Assembly: GCA_021773645.1 (NCBI GenBank)
Contig: JAJFJU010000026.1
Location: 1-64,000, forward strand
Reading direction: 5' to 3'
From: Gammaproteobacteria bacterium
GTDB taxonomy: Bacteria; Pseudomonadota; Gammaproteobacteria; HK1
DNA: 64,000 nucleotides
Part shown: one piece after another, positions 1 through 10,638 of the stretch
Numbering within the stretch: the stretch's first letter is position 1
Layout: every line of letters starts with the position of its first letter
Program-made: the position numbers and the translations under genes
Notes under the pieces: generated by a model
Database searches by the model: none
Told to the model about the DNA's origin: nothing
What the model saw: only the letters and a program-made list of their open reading frames with translations

Positions 1-201
1 GTGGGCGGTGGCAATGGTGATGCCGCGCTCGCGTTCTTCCGGGGCATTATCAATCTCGTCAAAGGCCTTGGCATCACCACCATGGGTCAGCGATAACACT
101 TTGGTCATGGCCGCCGTTAGCGTGGTCTTGCCATGGTCAACATGACCGATGGTTCCGACGTTTACGTGCGGTTTAGTCCGCTCAAATTTTTCCTTCGACA
201 T
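1..201 (-). CDS. tuf: Elongation factor Tu, N-terminal part (cut by window edge)
   Basis: The leftward frame beginning at ATG 201 encodes the start of EF-Tu, the GTPase that delivers aminoacyl-tRNA to the ribosome. The first 67 residues are visible. They include the P-loop GHVDHGKT near residues 20-27 and the switch-I region ending RGITIATAH. The gene runs off the left edge. It follows tRNA-Tyr, -Gly and -Thr on the same strand, the arrangement known from tufB loci of gammaproteobacteria, so it is probably co-transcribed with the tRNAs. Confidence 0.97.
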   Translation of the reverse strand, partial: MSKEKFERTKPHVNVGTIGHVDHGKTTLTAAMTKVLSLTHGGDAKAFDEIDNAPEERERGITIATAH

Positions 202-306
202 TTAATGGCCTCCCCGCAGTATTAAAATTAGGCTGTCATACAACCCATGAGTACCAGGATTTGCAGAAACCTACCTACAACCCTGTTTTACAACACACAA
301 AAAATA

Positions 307-382
<76 letters not shown>

Positions 383-414
383 AGAAAAAACCATGCTTTA
401 GCTAGGCCGAAACC

Positions 415-488
415 TGGAGCGGGTGATGGGAATCGAACCCACGTATTCAGCTTGGAAGGCTGAAGTTCTACCATTGAACTACACCCGC
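415..488 (-). tRNA. tRNA-Gly (TCC)
   Basis: This is a 74-nt minus-strand cloverleaf with acceptor GCGGGTG/CACCCGC and an encoded CCA. The T-arm GGTTCGATTCC is present. The anticodon loop CTTCCAA gives anticodon TCC. It is the middle member of the Tyr-Gly-Thr cluster. Confidence 0.97.
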
Positions 489-522
489 CTGAATCTGGAT
501 CCACCACCTAACTCAGGTTCAA

Positions 523-607
523 TGGTGGAGGGGGGAGGATTCGAACCTCCGAAGGCTGAGCCGTCAGATTTACAGTCTGATCCCTTTGGCCACTCGGGAA
601 CCCCTCC
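523..607 (-). tRNA. tRNA-Tyr (GTA)
   Basis: This is an 85-nt minus-strand class II tRNA with a long variable arm. The acceptor GGAGGGG pairs with CCCCTCC and CCA is encoded. The anticodon loop CTGTAAA gives GTA. It is the first gene of the tRNA-tuf transcription unit. Confidence 0.97.
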
Positions 608-623
608 AAAAAGCAAGCAGCGT

Positions 624-652
624 ATTTTGTTTGAGAGAGGACCGCCTGTCAA
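624..652 (-). promoter_or_regulatory. sigma70-type promoter of the tRNA-tuf operon
   Basis: On the minus strand a perfect -35 TTGACA (652-647) is followed by a 17-nt spacer and a -10 CAAAAT (629-624). The -10 lies about 16 nt upstream of the tRNA-Tyr 5' end. The G+C-containing stretch between the -10 and the tRNA resembles the discriminator of stringently controlled stable-RNA promoters; that control is inference. Confidence 0.75.
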
Positions 653-676
653 GACGAATGCAGTAGTAAAACGAGG

Positions 677-1633
<957 letters not shown>

Positions 1634-1637
1634 CTAC

Positions 1638-3956
1638 TCAGCTAGAGGATTCCTCTCCAGCCTCCTTATCCTCCAACGATAAGCTGTAGGAACATTCCTT
1701 CTGCGGACACACTTTCTCCCGTCCTCGCCGTTTGGTGGTCTTTATAGTCAGTAGTGGCCAGCTACAATCGGGACAGGGCTCCGCCACCGGCTCATTCCAA
1801 ACCGCATATTTGCATTCGGGGTAGCGGGCGCAGGAATAAAAAATCTTGCCACGCCGGGATTTGCGCTCCAGCAGATTTGCCTTGCTGCACTCCGGGCACA
1901 GCACACCGGTATCCCGCGGTTTCTCCAGCGGCTCCATGTGTTTGCATTTCGGGTAGGCGGTACAGCCGATAAACTTGCCGTAACGTCCACGCTTGATGGC
2001 CAACGGAGATTCGCACTTCGGACACTGCCGGCCTTCCACGATCTCGGGCTCATCGTTATTGTTATCCCCATCCGCATCATCCCCCAGATTGCGGGTATAG
2101 GTGCATTCGGGATAAGCAGTACAACCGATAAAACGCCCGCGCCGACCGAGACGAATGGACAAAGGACTCTCACAACGCGGGCATTTCTCGTCCATCTTTT
2201 CCTGCGTTACATCGCTGCGCTTTACGCTCTCGGTCTTGTCGTCTACACGTTTTTTAAAATCGCCCCAGAAGCTTTTTAGCACTGGCACCCATTCCTTTTC
2301 CCCACGGGAGATGGCATCCAGCTCATCCTCCAACCCGGCGGTGAATTTGTAATCCACATAGGGGGTAAAATGCTCGGTGAGAAAGCGACTCACTACTCGC
2401 CCCACATCGGTAGGCTGGAAGCGGCGCTTCTCCAAAGTGACGTATTCGCGCTGCTGCAGCGTAGAGATGATGCTGGCATAAGTGGAAGGCCGACCGATTT
2501 CGTACTCTTCCAGGGTCTTTACCAGACTGGCCTCCGAAAAACGCGGTGGTGGCTCGGTAAAGTGCTGGATAGGCCGTATTTCCAATAGATCGACCTCATC
2601 ACCCTTTTCCAGCGGCGGCAACCGATTCTCCTTGCCAGAGGTCGACGGAGCGTTATCGCTGCCCTCTTCATAAACCTTCAGAAAGCCAGCGGAAACGATG
2701 GTAGAACCGACGGCGCGAAACTGGTTGCCCTCGCCACAATCCAAGGTGACGGTAACGGTATCCATCACCGCCACTTCCATCTGACAGGCCACCGCCCGCT
2801 TCCAGATCAAGGTATAGAGCTTGAGTTGCTCGGCAGTCAGGGCAGCACTGAGATCCTTGGGTCGACGCAATACCGAAGTGGGCCTGACCCCTTCATGGGC
2901 CTCTTGTGCGTTCTTCGCCTTGGTTTTGAAAGACCGCGGACTCTTGGGCACATCCTCCGCGCCATACTCACTGCCAATGAAGCTGCGAATCTCCTCCACC
3001 GCTTCCTGGGCGAGATTGACCGAGTCGGTACGCATATAGGTGATTAGACCCGTCGGGCCGTCATCAGTCTGGATGCCTTCGTACAGTTGCTGCGCCACCC
3101 GCATGGTGCGCTGGGCGGTGAAACTTAGTTTGCGCGCCGCCTCCTGCTGCATGGTTGAGGTGGTAAAAGGAGGTGCCGGGTTACGCCGGCGTTTGCGTTT
3201 CTTTACCTCGCTGACCAACAACTTGCCGTCGGCCAACTCACGCAACGTTTTCTCTACTGCCAGCGTCTGGGTCTCATTTTCCAGGCTGAACTGGCTGAGC
3301 TTGTCGCCCTGATAGGTATGTAGCTTGGACAGAAAGCCCTGCTCTGAACGAGAAAGATCCGCCTCAACGGTCCAATACTCACGCGCCACAAAACGCTCTA
3401 TCTCTTCCTCACGCTCAACGATCATCCGCAACGCGGGACTTTGTACCCGCCCGGCAGACAGACCGCGCCGAATTTTTTTCCACAGCAGCGGCGAGAGATT
3501 GAAACCCACCAGATAATCCAGCGCCCGGCGCGCCTGCTGGGCATTGACCAAATCGGCTGCCAGCTCACGCGCAGCCTCCATGGCCTCCAGGATCGCGCGC
3601 TTGGTGATCTCGTGAAACACCACCCGCCGCACCAGTTTGTCCTCTAGCGCCTTGCGCTCCTTAAGGATCTCCACCAGATGCCATGAAATCGCCTCGCCCT
3701 CGCGATCCGGGTCAGTTGCGAGATAAATTTCCTCGGCTTTTTTAGCCGCTCGAACTATAGCGGAGACATGTTTCTCGCTCTTATCGATGACCTCGTAATG
3801 CATGGCAAAGCCATCATCCGGGTCAACGGCTCCTTCTTTAGGGCGCAGATCCCGCACATGCCCATAAGAGGCCATCACCTCGAAGCCCTTGCCGAGATAT
3901 TTTTTGATGGTCCGCGCCTTTGCCGGCGACTCTACGATAAGTAATTGCTTGGCCAT
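1638..3956 (-). CDS. topA: DNA topoisomerase I
   Basis: This 772-aa type IA topoisomerase relaxes negative supercoils. The Toprim domain starts at residue 1 (LLIVESPAKARTI, then TDPDREGEAI near 81-90). The catalytic tyrosine is Tyr307 in GLITYMRTDS. The C-terminus carries four zinc-finger-like modules; the first three follow the CPxC...C..YPxC pattern and the last is degenerate (CPDC...CPQKEC). Position next to smg and dprA is conserved in gammaproteobacteria. Confidence 0.98.
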   Translation of the reverse strand: MAKQLLIVESPAKARTIKKYLGKGFEVMASYGHVRDLRPKEGAVDPDDGFAMHYEVIDKSEKHVSAIVRAAKKAEEIYLATDPDREGEAISWHLVEILKERKALEDKLVRRVVFHEITKRAILEAMEAARELAADLVNAQQARRALDYLVGFNLSPLLWKKIRRGLSAGRVQSPALRMIVEREEEIERFVAREYWTVEADLSRSEQGFLSKLHTYQGDKLSQFSLENETQTLAVEKTLRELADGKLLVSEVKKRKRRRNPAPPFTTSTMQQEAARKLSFTAQRTMRVAQQLYEGIQTDDGPTGLITYMRTDSVNLAQEAVEEIRSFIGSEYGAEDVPKSPRSFKTKAKNAQEAHEGVRPTSVLRRPKDLSAALTAEQLKLYTLIWKRAVACQMEVAVMDTVTVTLDCGEGNQFRAVGSTIVSAGFLKVYEEGSDNAPSTSGKENRLPPLEKGDEVDLLEIRPIQHFTEPPPRFSEASLVKTLEEYEIGRPSTYASIISTLQQREYVTLEKRRFQPTDVGRVVSRFLTEHFTPYVDYKFTAGLEDELDAISRGEKEWVPVLKSFWGDFKKRVDDKTESVKRSDVTQEKMDEKCPRCESPLSIRLGRRGRFIGCTAYPECTYTRNLGDDADGDNNNDEPEIVEGRQCPKCESPLAIKRGRYGKFIGCTAYPKCKHMEPLEKPRDTGVLCPECSKANLLERKSRRGKIFYSCARYPECKYAVWNEPVAEPCPDCSWPLLTIKTTKRRGREKVCPQKECSYSLSLEDKEAGEESSS

Positions 3957-4116
3957 TCTTTAACGTGTGCTCTTCATAAGTGTGGGTATCGTCCCTACAT
4001 AGCGCTATAAATGGCGCGAGGTGCTTCAGGTCCGAGTGCCGATACGAAAAAATGAGGCAGCTCTGATTGATGAGCTGCTTTGGTCTTGCCGAGGAAACAG
4101 CGGAGTGCTGTCGCGG

Positions 4117-4593
4117 CTAATGCATGCTGCCGCTGCCGGAGAAAACCAAATCCTCCATCCAGTGCGCGGTCTCACGACTACCGGGGCGATTAAACAGCAC
4201 CATCAGCACCACCCATTTGAGTTGCTCAAGATCAAAATCCTCTACCTCAAGCGCCATAGCCTTAGCGATCACACACTCCCTAGCGACCGGGTCCAGCACC
4301 CCGACCTGCTCCAGGAAAAGCAGAAAACCACGGCCCTCAACATCCAGCCTATCTGCCTCCTCCGAGGTATAGATCCGCATCGCCTGGCTCTGTTTTTGAG
4401 AACCATGAGGGAAGGCCTCCGGTTGCTCGTGCAGATCCTCCAGCCAAGCAAAGGCCTTGCTGATCTGCCCTTCCGGAAAACCCGCATGGCTCAGTTCCTG
4501 GCGCAGCACTTCCTCGTCGGAATCCACATTCACCTCTTCATCCATATAGTGCTCAAAGAGGTACATGAGGACATCCAAAACATTTTCTTTCAT
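4117..4593 (-). CDS. smg: Smg family protein (DUF494)
   Basis: This 158-aa acidic protein begins MKENVLDVLMYLFEHY, typical of the Smg/DUF494 family, which is encoded between topA and dprA in many gammaproteobacteria. The biochemical role is not known. The ATG at 4593 follows the dprA stop by 3 nt. A TTG codon directly in front (4596) could extend the frame by one residue, but the ATG has the better placed AAGGGA element inside the end of dprA. The tight spacing indicates translational coupling with dprA. Confidence 0.93.
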   Translation of the reverse strand: MKENVLDVLMYLFEHYMDEEVNVDSDEEVLRQELSHAGFPEGQISKAFAWLEDLHEQPEAFPHGSQKQSQAMRIYTSEEADRLDVEGRGFLLFLEQVGVLDPVARECVIAKAMALEVEDFDLEQLKWVVLMVLFNRPGSRETAHWMEDLVFSGSGSMH

Positions 4594-4596
4594 CAA

Positions 4597-5703
4597 TTAT
4601 TTCCCTTGTGTACAGCGGCTGTAGACGCCACCGGCCGCACACGCGACGGTACCCTGTAATTCGAGGCGCAACAGCATGGAGGAAAGCATATCGGCCGTCA
4701 ATCCAGTGCGCTCCACCAATATATCAATGGGCGTAGGTTCATATCCCAAGGCCTCCAACAACTGCAGATAGTCAGGATCCAAGGGTTCATCCGGCCGATT
4801 GTCTGCTGGCATTTCAGGGGTGCTGGACGCCTCTAATAGTCCACGAGCTTGATCCGCAATCTCCTCGAGCACATCGTTTTCGGTCTGCACCAGCTTGGCA
4901 CCATCCCGAATCAAGCGATTGCAGCCACGGGCCAGCGGGCTATGTATGGAACCAGGGATGGCAAAGACCTCCCGCCCCTGCTCACCGGCCAGACGAGCGG
5001 TAATCAACGCACCACTGCGTTCCGCCGCCTCCACCACCAGGACGCCAAGGGAGAGACCACTGACGATACGATTGCGGCGAGGAAAATTTGATGCCGATGG
5101 TGGCGTGCCCACGCAAAATTCAGAGACCACCGCACCGCTTTCGGCGATCTCCTCGGCCAACTCTCTATGGGCAGCTGGATAAATACGATCCGGCCCACAA
5201 CCAGTTACCGCCACCGTTTCACCCGCTACCGCCAACACTCCGCGATGTGCCGCGGCATCAATGCCGCGCGCCAATCCGCTGGTTATGGTTAGGCCACTCT
5301 GGGCCAGTTTTCGGGCAAAGGAATGGGCGGTTTCGCGCCCCACCACGGTGGGATTTCTGGCCCCCACGATGCCGATTTGTACCGAGTGCAGGGCTTCGGG
5401 ATGACCATTGATAAATAACAGGGGAGGTGGATCGGCAATCTCACGCAACAAAGGGGGATAAGTTAAGTCCTTCAGGGTAAGCAGATGGTGCCGGGGAAGT
5501 GCCAGCCATTGGAGATCTTGCTCCACCGCCTGCCAATCTGGATGTTGGATAGCAGCAATACTTTCAGCCCCGATACGCAATTTCTGCAGCTCGGCCGAAC
5601 GCGCCTGAAAAACCGCTTGGGGGGATTCAAAATGTGCCAGCAAAGTGGCAAAGCGACGGCTTCCAATGCCAGGAATACGATGCAGCGCCAACCAGTATTT
5701 CAA
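4597..5703 (-). CDS. dprA: DNA-processing protein DprA
   Basis: This 368-aa protein is DprA/Smf, which loads RecA on incoming single-stranded DNA during natural transformation. The helix-hairpin-helix-like N-terminus (HRIPGIGSRRF) is followed by the Rossmann-like core with IGIVGARNPT near residue 115 and TSGLARGIDAAAHRG near 140-155. SGALITARLAGEQGREVFAIPG follows as two adjoining motifs. The C-terminal winged-helix domain is present (IDILVERTGLTADMLSSML). It reads into smg. Type IV pilus genes elsewhere in the window are MSHA rather than competence pili, so transformation ability is not shown here. Confidence 0.96.
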   Translation of the reverse strand: MKYWLALHRIPGIGSRRFATLLAHFESPQAVFQARSAELQKLRIGAESIAAIQHPDWQAVEQDLQWLALPRHHLLTLKDLTYPPLLREIADPPPLLFINGHPEALHSVQIGIVGARNPTVVGRETAHSFARKLAQSGLTITSGLARGIDAAAHRGVLAVAGETVAVTGCGPDRIYPAAHRELAEEIAESGAVVSEFCVGTPPSASNFPRRNRIVSGLSLGVLVVEAAERSGALITARLAGEQGREVFAIPGSIHSPLARGCNRLIRDGAKLVQTENDVLEEIADQARGLLEASSTPEMPADNRPDEPLDPDYLQLLEALGYEPTPIDILVERTGLTADMLSSMLLRLELQGTVACAAGGVYSRCTQGK

Positions 5704-5837
5704 AGCACCACCATCATCACGCGGTCAGATTTAAGATATCGTTTTGGCATCCTGCGTCCTTGCAGCAAGCGGGAAAGACCATTCTGGCCGAGCTAATTAG
5801 AAGCGATAGCGTTGCCTGATAATTATTCGGCAGTCGG

Positions 5838-7010
5838 CTAGGGATTACGCACCTTATCGGCAATATGCATGGGCCGAATCGCATCCATCACCAAGGCGTA
5901 ACTGACTCGTTCAAAAGGCCGAAAAACCATCAATATGCCCGCACGTTCCTCGGGGAGATGCACCTGATTCTCCTTACTCTCCGGAGTCAGGGCCTGATGA
6001 ATACTCTGTACCACACGATCAACGGAAGCGAATAAACCCGCGGCCCCACCTTGCTGATCTGGGTCCGTTGCCTTAACGGTATTGAGGTCCTCTCTGACCT
6101 CCGCAACCGCATAGGGATCTTTAACCTTGATGCCGCGCTGGTAAACCGCCATGACATGTCCTACTTCAATGCCTTCACGCTCCCCTAGATTAAGCACTAC
6201 CACCTGATATTGCCCCACCTGAGTTACCCCATCAAGCACCGCAATAATTTCACCGTTGAGGGATGAATCCGGTACCCGCGGCATGAAGTTTTGATCGGCC
6301 CTCTCGTCCTGTACAGGAAGCAAGCGGTCACCAATGCGGACTTCCCGGGAGGAGGAGGTCAAGCGCATGGTGGCTGGATCGCCGGCTCGCTCTACCAGTG
6401 CATCAGCCACGTGTACAGCTTCGTACCCAAGGATCTCTTCCTTGCCCGCCACCGTCTGGGTATACGCCGGTCCACTGCGTAGCACTGCGTAACGCACCGC
6501 CTCAGCATCCTCGACGCCACGCACATAAACCGAATGATCCTTACCGGCTACCAAATGCTCCTTCCCCACGGAAACGATGTACGGTGCCGCATCAAGCTCC
6601 CCTTCCGCCACTACCCTCGGACGACTGAGAAATTGCTTAATAGCATCGATGGGAATGGTGGGGATAGCGCCGCTTTCCCGTGGCAGGGTCCGCGCGCCCG
6701 GAGAAAGCTTAACCGTGGGACGGCCACGCCGATGAACCCGCAGGACCGGTTTGCCATCTTTATAGCTCAGGGAAATTTCATCACCCGGATAAATGAGATG
6801 GGGATTCCGAATCTGGGGATTAACCTCCCAGATCTCCGGCCAGCGCCACGGCTCGGTTAAAAAGCGCTCGGAAATATCCCAAAGCGTGTCACCCTTTACG
6901 ACAATATAGCGCTCTGGATGCGTCGGATTCAGGGCAAGAGTGTCGGCCAGGACTGCTCCCGAGGCCAGGAAAAGGCACCACCACAGGACAAGGATCTTCT
7001 TTAAAGACAT
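5838..7010 (-). CDS. LysM-domain secreted protein
   Basis: The 390-aa product has an N-terminal signal peptide (hydrophobic core about residues 6-21, likely cut after VLA). One LysM peptidoglycan-binding domain follows at about 35-82, including YIVVKGDTLWDISERFL and NPHLIYPGDEI. The remaining 300 residues have no motif I recognise. A LysM gene next to dprA and divergent from def is a standard gammaproteobacterial arrangement; its cell-wall role is inferred from the domain only. Confidence 0.92.
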   Translation of the reverse strand: MSLKKILVLWWCLFLASGAVLADTLALNPTHPERYIVVKGDTLWDISERFLTEPWRWPEIWEVNPQIRNPHLIYPGDEISLSYKDGKPVLRVHRRGRPTVKLSPGARTLPRESGAIPTIPIDAIKQFLSRPRVVAEGELDAAPYIVSVGKEHLVAGKDHSVYVRGVEDAEAVRYAVLRSGPAYTQTVAGKEEILGYEAVHVADALVERAGDPATMRLTSSSREVRIGDRLLPVQDERADQNFMPRVPDSSLNGEIIAVLDGVTQVGQYQVVVLNLGEREGIEVGHVMAVYQRGIKVKDPYAVAEVREDLNTVKATDPDQQGGAAGLFASVDRVVQSIHQALTPESKENQVHLPEERAGILMVFRPFERVSYALVMDAIRPMHIADKVRNP

Positions 7011-7227
7011 GGTCTCCCCCCAAAAACGACAATCAGCAACTGTGTATAAAACCTATCCACACTTACCATAATGGTCTAAATATAGGCCATATTACACTGA
7101 AATTTCAAGAAAAGAACGGGGATTGGATCTCACTAACACGGCACACGCAGTAATCGTTTTCATGCTCATCAACGCGCCATACTCCAGTATAGTGAGCGGT
7201 TAGACATCGAATATCCGAAATTTACCC
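7011..7227. promoter_or_regulatory. Divergent promoter region between the LysM gene and def
   Basis: These 217 A+T-rich bases separate two divergent operons and must hold both promoters. I could not place -35/-10 boxes with confidence. No RNA gene or repeat is visible. Confidence 0.4.
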
Positions 7228-7731
7228 ATGGCTATACTCCCAATCCTGCACTTTCCCGACCCACGATTACGCGATAAGGCGCGCGCCGTTACTACCATCG
7301 ATGATGAGCACCGCCGCCTTGTGGACGATATGCTTGAGACCATGTACGCAGCGCCGGGTGTTGGCCTGGCCGCTACTCAAGTTGGAATAGCTAAGCAACT
7401 TATCGTATTCGATATCTCCGAGACTAGAGACACACCACAATGCCTGTTCAATCCGCAGGTCCTGTCTACAGACGGAATTTCTGAACGTGAGGAAGGCTGC
7501 CTATCAGTGCCAGGGGTTTATGAAGCAGTCACGCGAGCCGAAAGTGTGCGCGTGCGGGGGCGGGATCGTGAGGGGAAAACGGTAGAATTCGAGGCCAAGG
7601 GTTTTCTTAGTCACTGCATACAACATGAAATTGACCATCTTGATGGAAAACTCTTTGTCGACTATCTCTCTGGCCTCAAGCGCTCAAGGATCCGTAAACA
7701 GGCGCTAAAGCGCCGCCGGGAAAAATCCTGA
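7228..7731 (+). CDS. def: Peptide deformylase
   Basis: This 167-aa metalloenzyme removes the formyl group from nascent proteins. The three family motifs are intact: [10 protein letters not shown] (44-53), EGCLSVPG with metal ligand Cys91, and HEIDHLDG with His133, catalytic Glu134 and His137. It is followed after 13 nt by fmt, the gene that adds the formyl group, as in most bacteria. Confidence 0.98.
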   Translation: MAILPILHFPDPRLRDKARAVTTIDDEHRRLVDDMLETMYAAPGVGLAATQVGIAKQLIVFDISETRDTPQCLFNPQVLSTDGISEREEGCLSVPGVYEAVTRAESVRVRGRDREGKTVEFEAKGFLSHCIQHEIDHLDGKLFVDYLSGLKRSRIRKQALKRRREKS

Positions 7732-7744
7732 AAGCTCATTCACT

Positions 7745-8686
7745 ATGAACCAAGCTCGCTCCCTGATATTTGCCGGCACGCCAGATTTTGCTGCCACCAT
7801 TCTCGCTGGCCTGCTCAACACGGATCATCGCATCGTGGCGGTGCTAACCCAACCCGATCGACCGGCAGGACGCGGCCGCAAGCCACGACCCAGCCCGGTG
7901 AAACAACTTGCGACGCTACACGGCATCCCGGTTCTGCAGCCGCAAACTTTGAAAGATGAAGCAATCCAGCGCCAACTTGCGGCTCTCAAGCCCGATGCAC
8001 TGATAGTTGCCGCCTACGGTCTGTTGCTGCCACCCGCCGTACTGGAACTGCCTCGCTACGGGTGCATCAATGTACACGCCTCATTATTGCCACGCTGGCG
8101 TGGCGCGGCACCGATTCAGCGCGCGCTACTAGCCGGTGATGAAGAAAGCGGGATCTCCATCATGCAAATGGATAAGGGACTCGATACCGGCGACATCCTC
8201 GCCCTCGCCCCCTGCCCCATTGCCCCCACCGACACCGCCAGCAGTCTGCATGATCGACTGGCCCAGCTAGGCATCGAGACCCTGAATACCACCCTGGAGC
8301 AATTGGGCGGTGCGCAACTGCAACCCAGCCCGCAGGATAATGCCGAGGCCAACTACGCCGAGCGTCTTAGCAAGCAAGAGGGTGAATTGGACTGGACCCT
8401 GCCCGCAACCACCCTGGAACGCCGGGTTCGCGCCTTCAATCCCTGGCCTGTGACCTATACCACCCGGGAACAGACACGCCTTAGAATATGGCAGGCAAAG
8501 CACATCTCAGACGACACAAACAATACGCCCGGAACGGTCATCGCGACCTCCGCTGAGGGCATTGATGTGGCTACTGGCGATGGTCTGCTACGGCTACAGA
8601 CGGTGCAACGCCCCGGCGGACGCGCACTAAAAGCCAGCGACTATCTCAATGCCTGTCCCATAACCATTGGTGAACAGCTTGGATAG
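7745..8686 (+). CDS. fmt: Methionyl-tRNA formyltransferase
   Basis: The 313-aa product formylates initiator Met-tRNA using 10-formyl-tetrahydrofolate. The N-terminal formyltransferase domain shows FAGTPDFAA at the start, the catalytic segment NVHASLLPRWRGAAPIQ (Asn109, His111) and MDKGLDTGDIL. The C-terminal OB-like tRNA-binding domain follows (RVRAFNPWP). Length matches the E. coli enzyme. It forms one operon with def and rsmB. Confidence 0.98.
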   Translation: MNQARSLIFAGTPDFAATILAGLLNTDHRIVAVLTQPDRPAGRGRKPRPSPVKQLATLHGIPVLQPQTLKDEAIQRQLAALKPDALIVAAYGLLLPPAVLELPRYGCINVHASLLPRWRGAAPIQRALLAGDEESGISIMQMDKGLDTGDILALAPCPIAPTDTASSLHDRLAQLGIETLNTTLEQLGGAQLQPSPQDNAEANYAERLSKQEGELDWTLPATTLERRVRAFNPWPVTYTTREQTRLRIWQAKHISDDTNNTPGTVIATSAEGIDVATGDGLLRLQTVQRPGGRALKASDYLNACPITIGEQLG

Positions 8687-8731
8687 TTCCAAGCCCTCAC
8701 ACCCACCGTATATCGAGACCTGAGTCCGAAA

Positions 8732-10051
8732 ATGGCCCGAAAAAAAACCGTACTCCGCGCCCGTGGCTTCGCCCTGCGTGCCCTGCTAGAGGTCCTCCAC
8801 GAGGGGCATTCCCTGTCCCGGACATTAGCCCAACGGACCACTACACTGACCGATCCACGGGAACAAGCACTCGCCGGGGAACTCTGCCACGGGGTATTGC
8901 GCTGGCTGCCACAACTGGAGGCGATCATCGGGCAGTGCGTCCATCGCCCCATCAAGGCACGCGATCGTGATCTGCGCATCGTCCTGCTGCTCGGAATCTA
9001 CCAACTGCTGCATACCCGCATTCCCCCTCATGCGGTGGTTGCGGAAACGGTTGCTCTGGCCGAAACCCTGGGTAAAGGCTGGGCCAAGGGCTTCGTCAAC
9101 GGCATTCTGCGTGGTCTGCAGCGCGATCAAGAAAGCATAGTCGCCGGCATCAAAAGCAAGCCGGTAGCGGCGCTGGCCCATCCGGCCTGGCTGATCGACG
9201 CCACCAAAAAGGCCTGGCCAGAGCATTGGCAGGCGGTATTACAGGCCAATCTGGCCCGCGCCCCCATGACCTTGCGGGTCAACCTCCAGCGCCAGAGCCG
9301 TGAATACTATCTGGAGCAATTGGCCGCCGCTGGCCACAGTGGCCACGCCGCAGAATACGCCGAGACCGCCATTCATCTGGATGAAGCCTGTGCCGTCCAG
9401 GCCCTGCCCAGCTTTGCCGAAGGCGATGTTTCGGTGCAAGATGCCGCCGCCCAGCTAGCGGCACCATTGCTCGATCCACAAGCCGGGCAGCGGGTACTCG
9501 ATGCCTGTGCCGCACCGGGAGGAAAAACCGCCCATCTCTTGGAATATGCCCCCGCCATCAAAACTCTCACCGCCCTGGAATGCGATCCGGAGCGCATCCC
9601 ACGGCTGCAAGAAAACCTGCAACGCTTGCAGCTTGCAGCAGACATACGCTGTGCCGATGCCACTCAGACAGCCGATTGGTGGGACGGCGAGCCCTACGAT
9701 CGGATCCTGATAGATGCGCCCTGCTCGGGAACTGGCGTAATCCGCCGACACCCCGACATCAAGGTGCTGCGCCGCGCCGGTGATATCCCACGCTTGGCCC
9801 ATAAACAGCATCAACTGCTGGAAGCTCTATGGCCCCTGCTGGCCCATGACGGGGTGCTGCTATACGCTACCTGCTCCATACTGCCAGCGGAAAATCAGCA
9901 ACTTGCACACGACTTCGCAACGCTACATAGCGACGCCAAGGTACAAATCATCGATGCCAGCTGGGGACATGCCAAGGCACCTGGGCGACAAATTCTTCCC
10001 GCAGAGGACGGCATGGACGGATTCTTTTATGCACGCTTCCAAAAACACTAA
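8732..10051 (+). CDS. rsmB: 16S rRNA m5C967 methyltransferase
   Basis: This 439-aa protein methylates C967 of 16S rRNA. An N-terminal NusB-like RNA-binding domain (about 1-135) precedes the SAM-dependent methyltransferase domain. That domain contains DACAAPGGKTAHLLE near 255-270, the active-site segment DAPCSGTGVIRRHPD and the catalytic cysteine in YATCSILPAENQ. It is the standard downstream neighbour of fmt. Confidence 0.97.
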   Translation: MARKKTVLRARGFALRALLEVLHEGHSLSRTLAQRTTTLTDPREQALAGELCHGVLRWLPQLEAIIGQCVHRPIKARDRDLRIVLLLGIYQLLHTRIPPHAVVAETVALAETLGKGWAKGFVNGILRGLQRDQESIVAGIKSKPVAALAHPAWLIDATKKAWPEHWQAVLQANLARAPMTLRVNLQRQSREYYLEQLAAAGHSGHAAEYAETAIHLDEACAVQALPSFAEGDVSVQDAAAQLAAPLLDPQAGQRVLDACAAPGGKTAHLLEYAPAIKTLTALECDPERIPRLQENLQRLQLAADIRCADATQTADWWDGEPYDRILIDAPCSGTGVIRRHPDIKVLRRAGDIPRLAHKQHQLLEALWPLLAHDGVLLYATCSILPAENQQLAHDFATLHSDAKVQIIDASWGHAKAPGRQILPAEDGMDGFFYARFQKH

Positions 10052-10074
10052 AAACGGCCAGCCAAGCCCCTGAT

Positions 10075-10638
10075 ATGCGCCATGGAAATACCCTGGTCTG
10101 GAGCTGTTTCTGTGCCCTATGCCTGCTAAGCCAAGCAGCGACAGCCCAAGCCTTCAGCATCCACCAAGCCGACACCCGATTGGCGAATGATGTCTATTTA
10201 CTCAATGCCCAGGCCAAGCTCAATCTCAGCAAAGAAAGCCTGGAGGCACTGGAGAATGGAGTGCCGCTAACCATCAGCCTGGAGACTGAGGTATTACGCC
10301 AACGCAAATTGCTGTGGCCGAAGCGCATCGCCCGGATAAACACACGCTACCAACTGAAATTTCATGCTCTGAGCCAGCAATATCTATTGAAGAATCTGAG
10401 CACCGGGGTCACCACAGGATTTCGGCTACTGGTGGATGCCTTGGAGACCCTCGGCAACTTGCAGGATTTTCCACTCATTGATCGGACCCTGCTCAAAGCT
10501 AGCCAGCACTATTTTGGCCGCCTACGCTTACGCCTCGACATTGCAGCACTGCCCGCACCGCTGCGCCTGGTGGCCTACCTCAGCCCGACATGGCGCATGA
10601 AGAGCGCCTGGTATCAATGGCCATTACAACTGCCATGA
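10075..10638 (+). CDS. DUF4390 protein
   Basis: This 187-aa exported protein has a signal peptide (residues 1-26, ending ATAQA) and the DUF4390 pattern (NLSKESLEALENGVPLTI, then LLWPKRIARINTRYQLKFH). Members of this family lie between rsmB and an NtrY-like kinase in many gamma- and betaproteobacteria, and a link to that sensor is plausible but unproven. Its TGA stop overlaps the ATG of the kinase gene (ATGA at 10635). Confidence 0.88.
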   Translation: MRHGNTLVWSCFCALCLLSQAATAQAFSIHQADTRLANDVYLLNAQAKLNLSKESLEALENGVPLTISLETEVLRQRKLLWPKRIARINTRYQLKFHALSQQYLLKNLSTGVTTGFRLLVDALETLGNLQDFPLIDRTLLKASQHYFGRLRLRLDIAALPAPLRLVAYLSPTWRMKSAWYQWPLQLP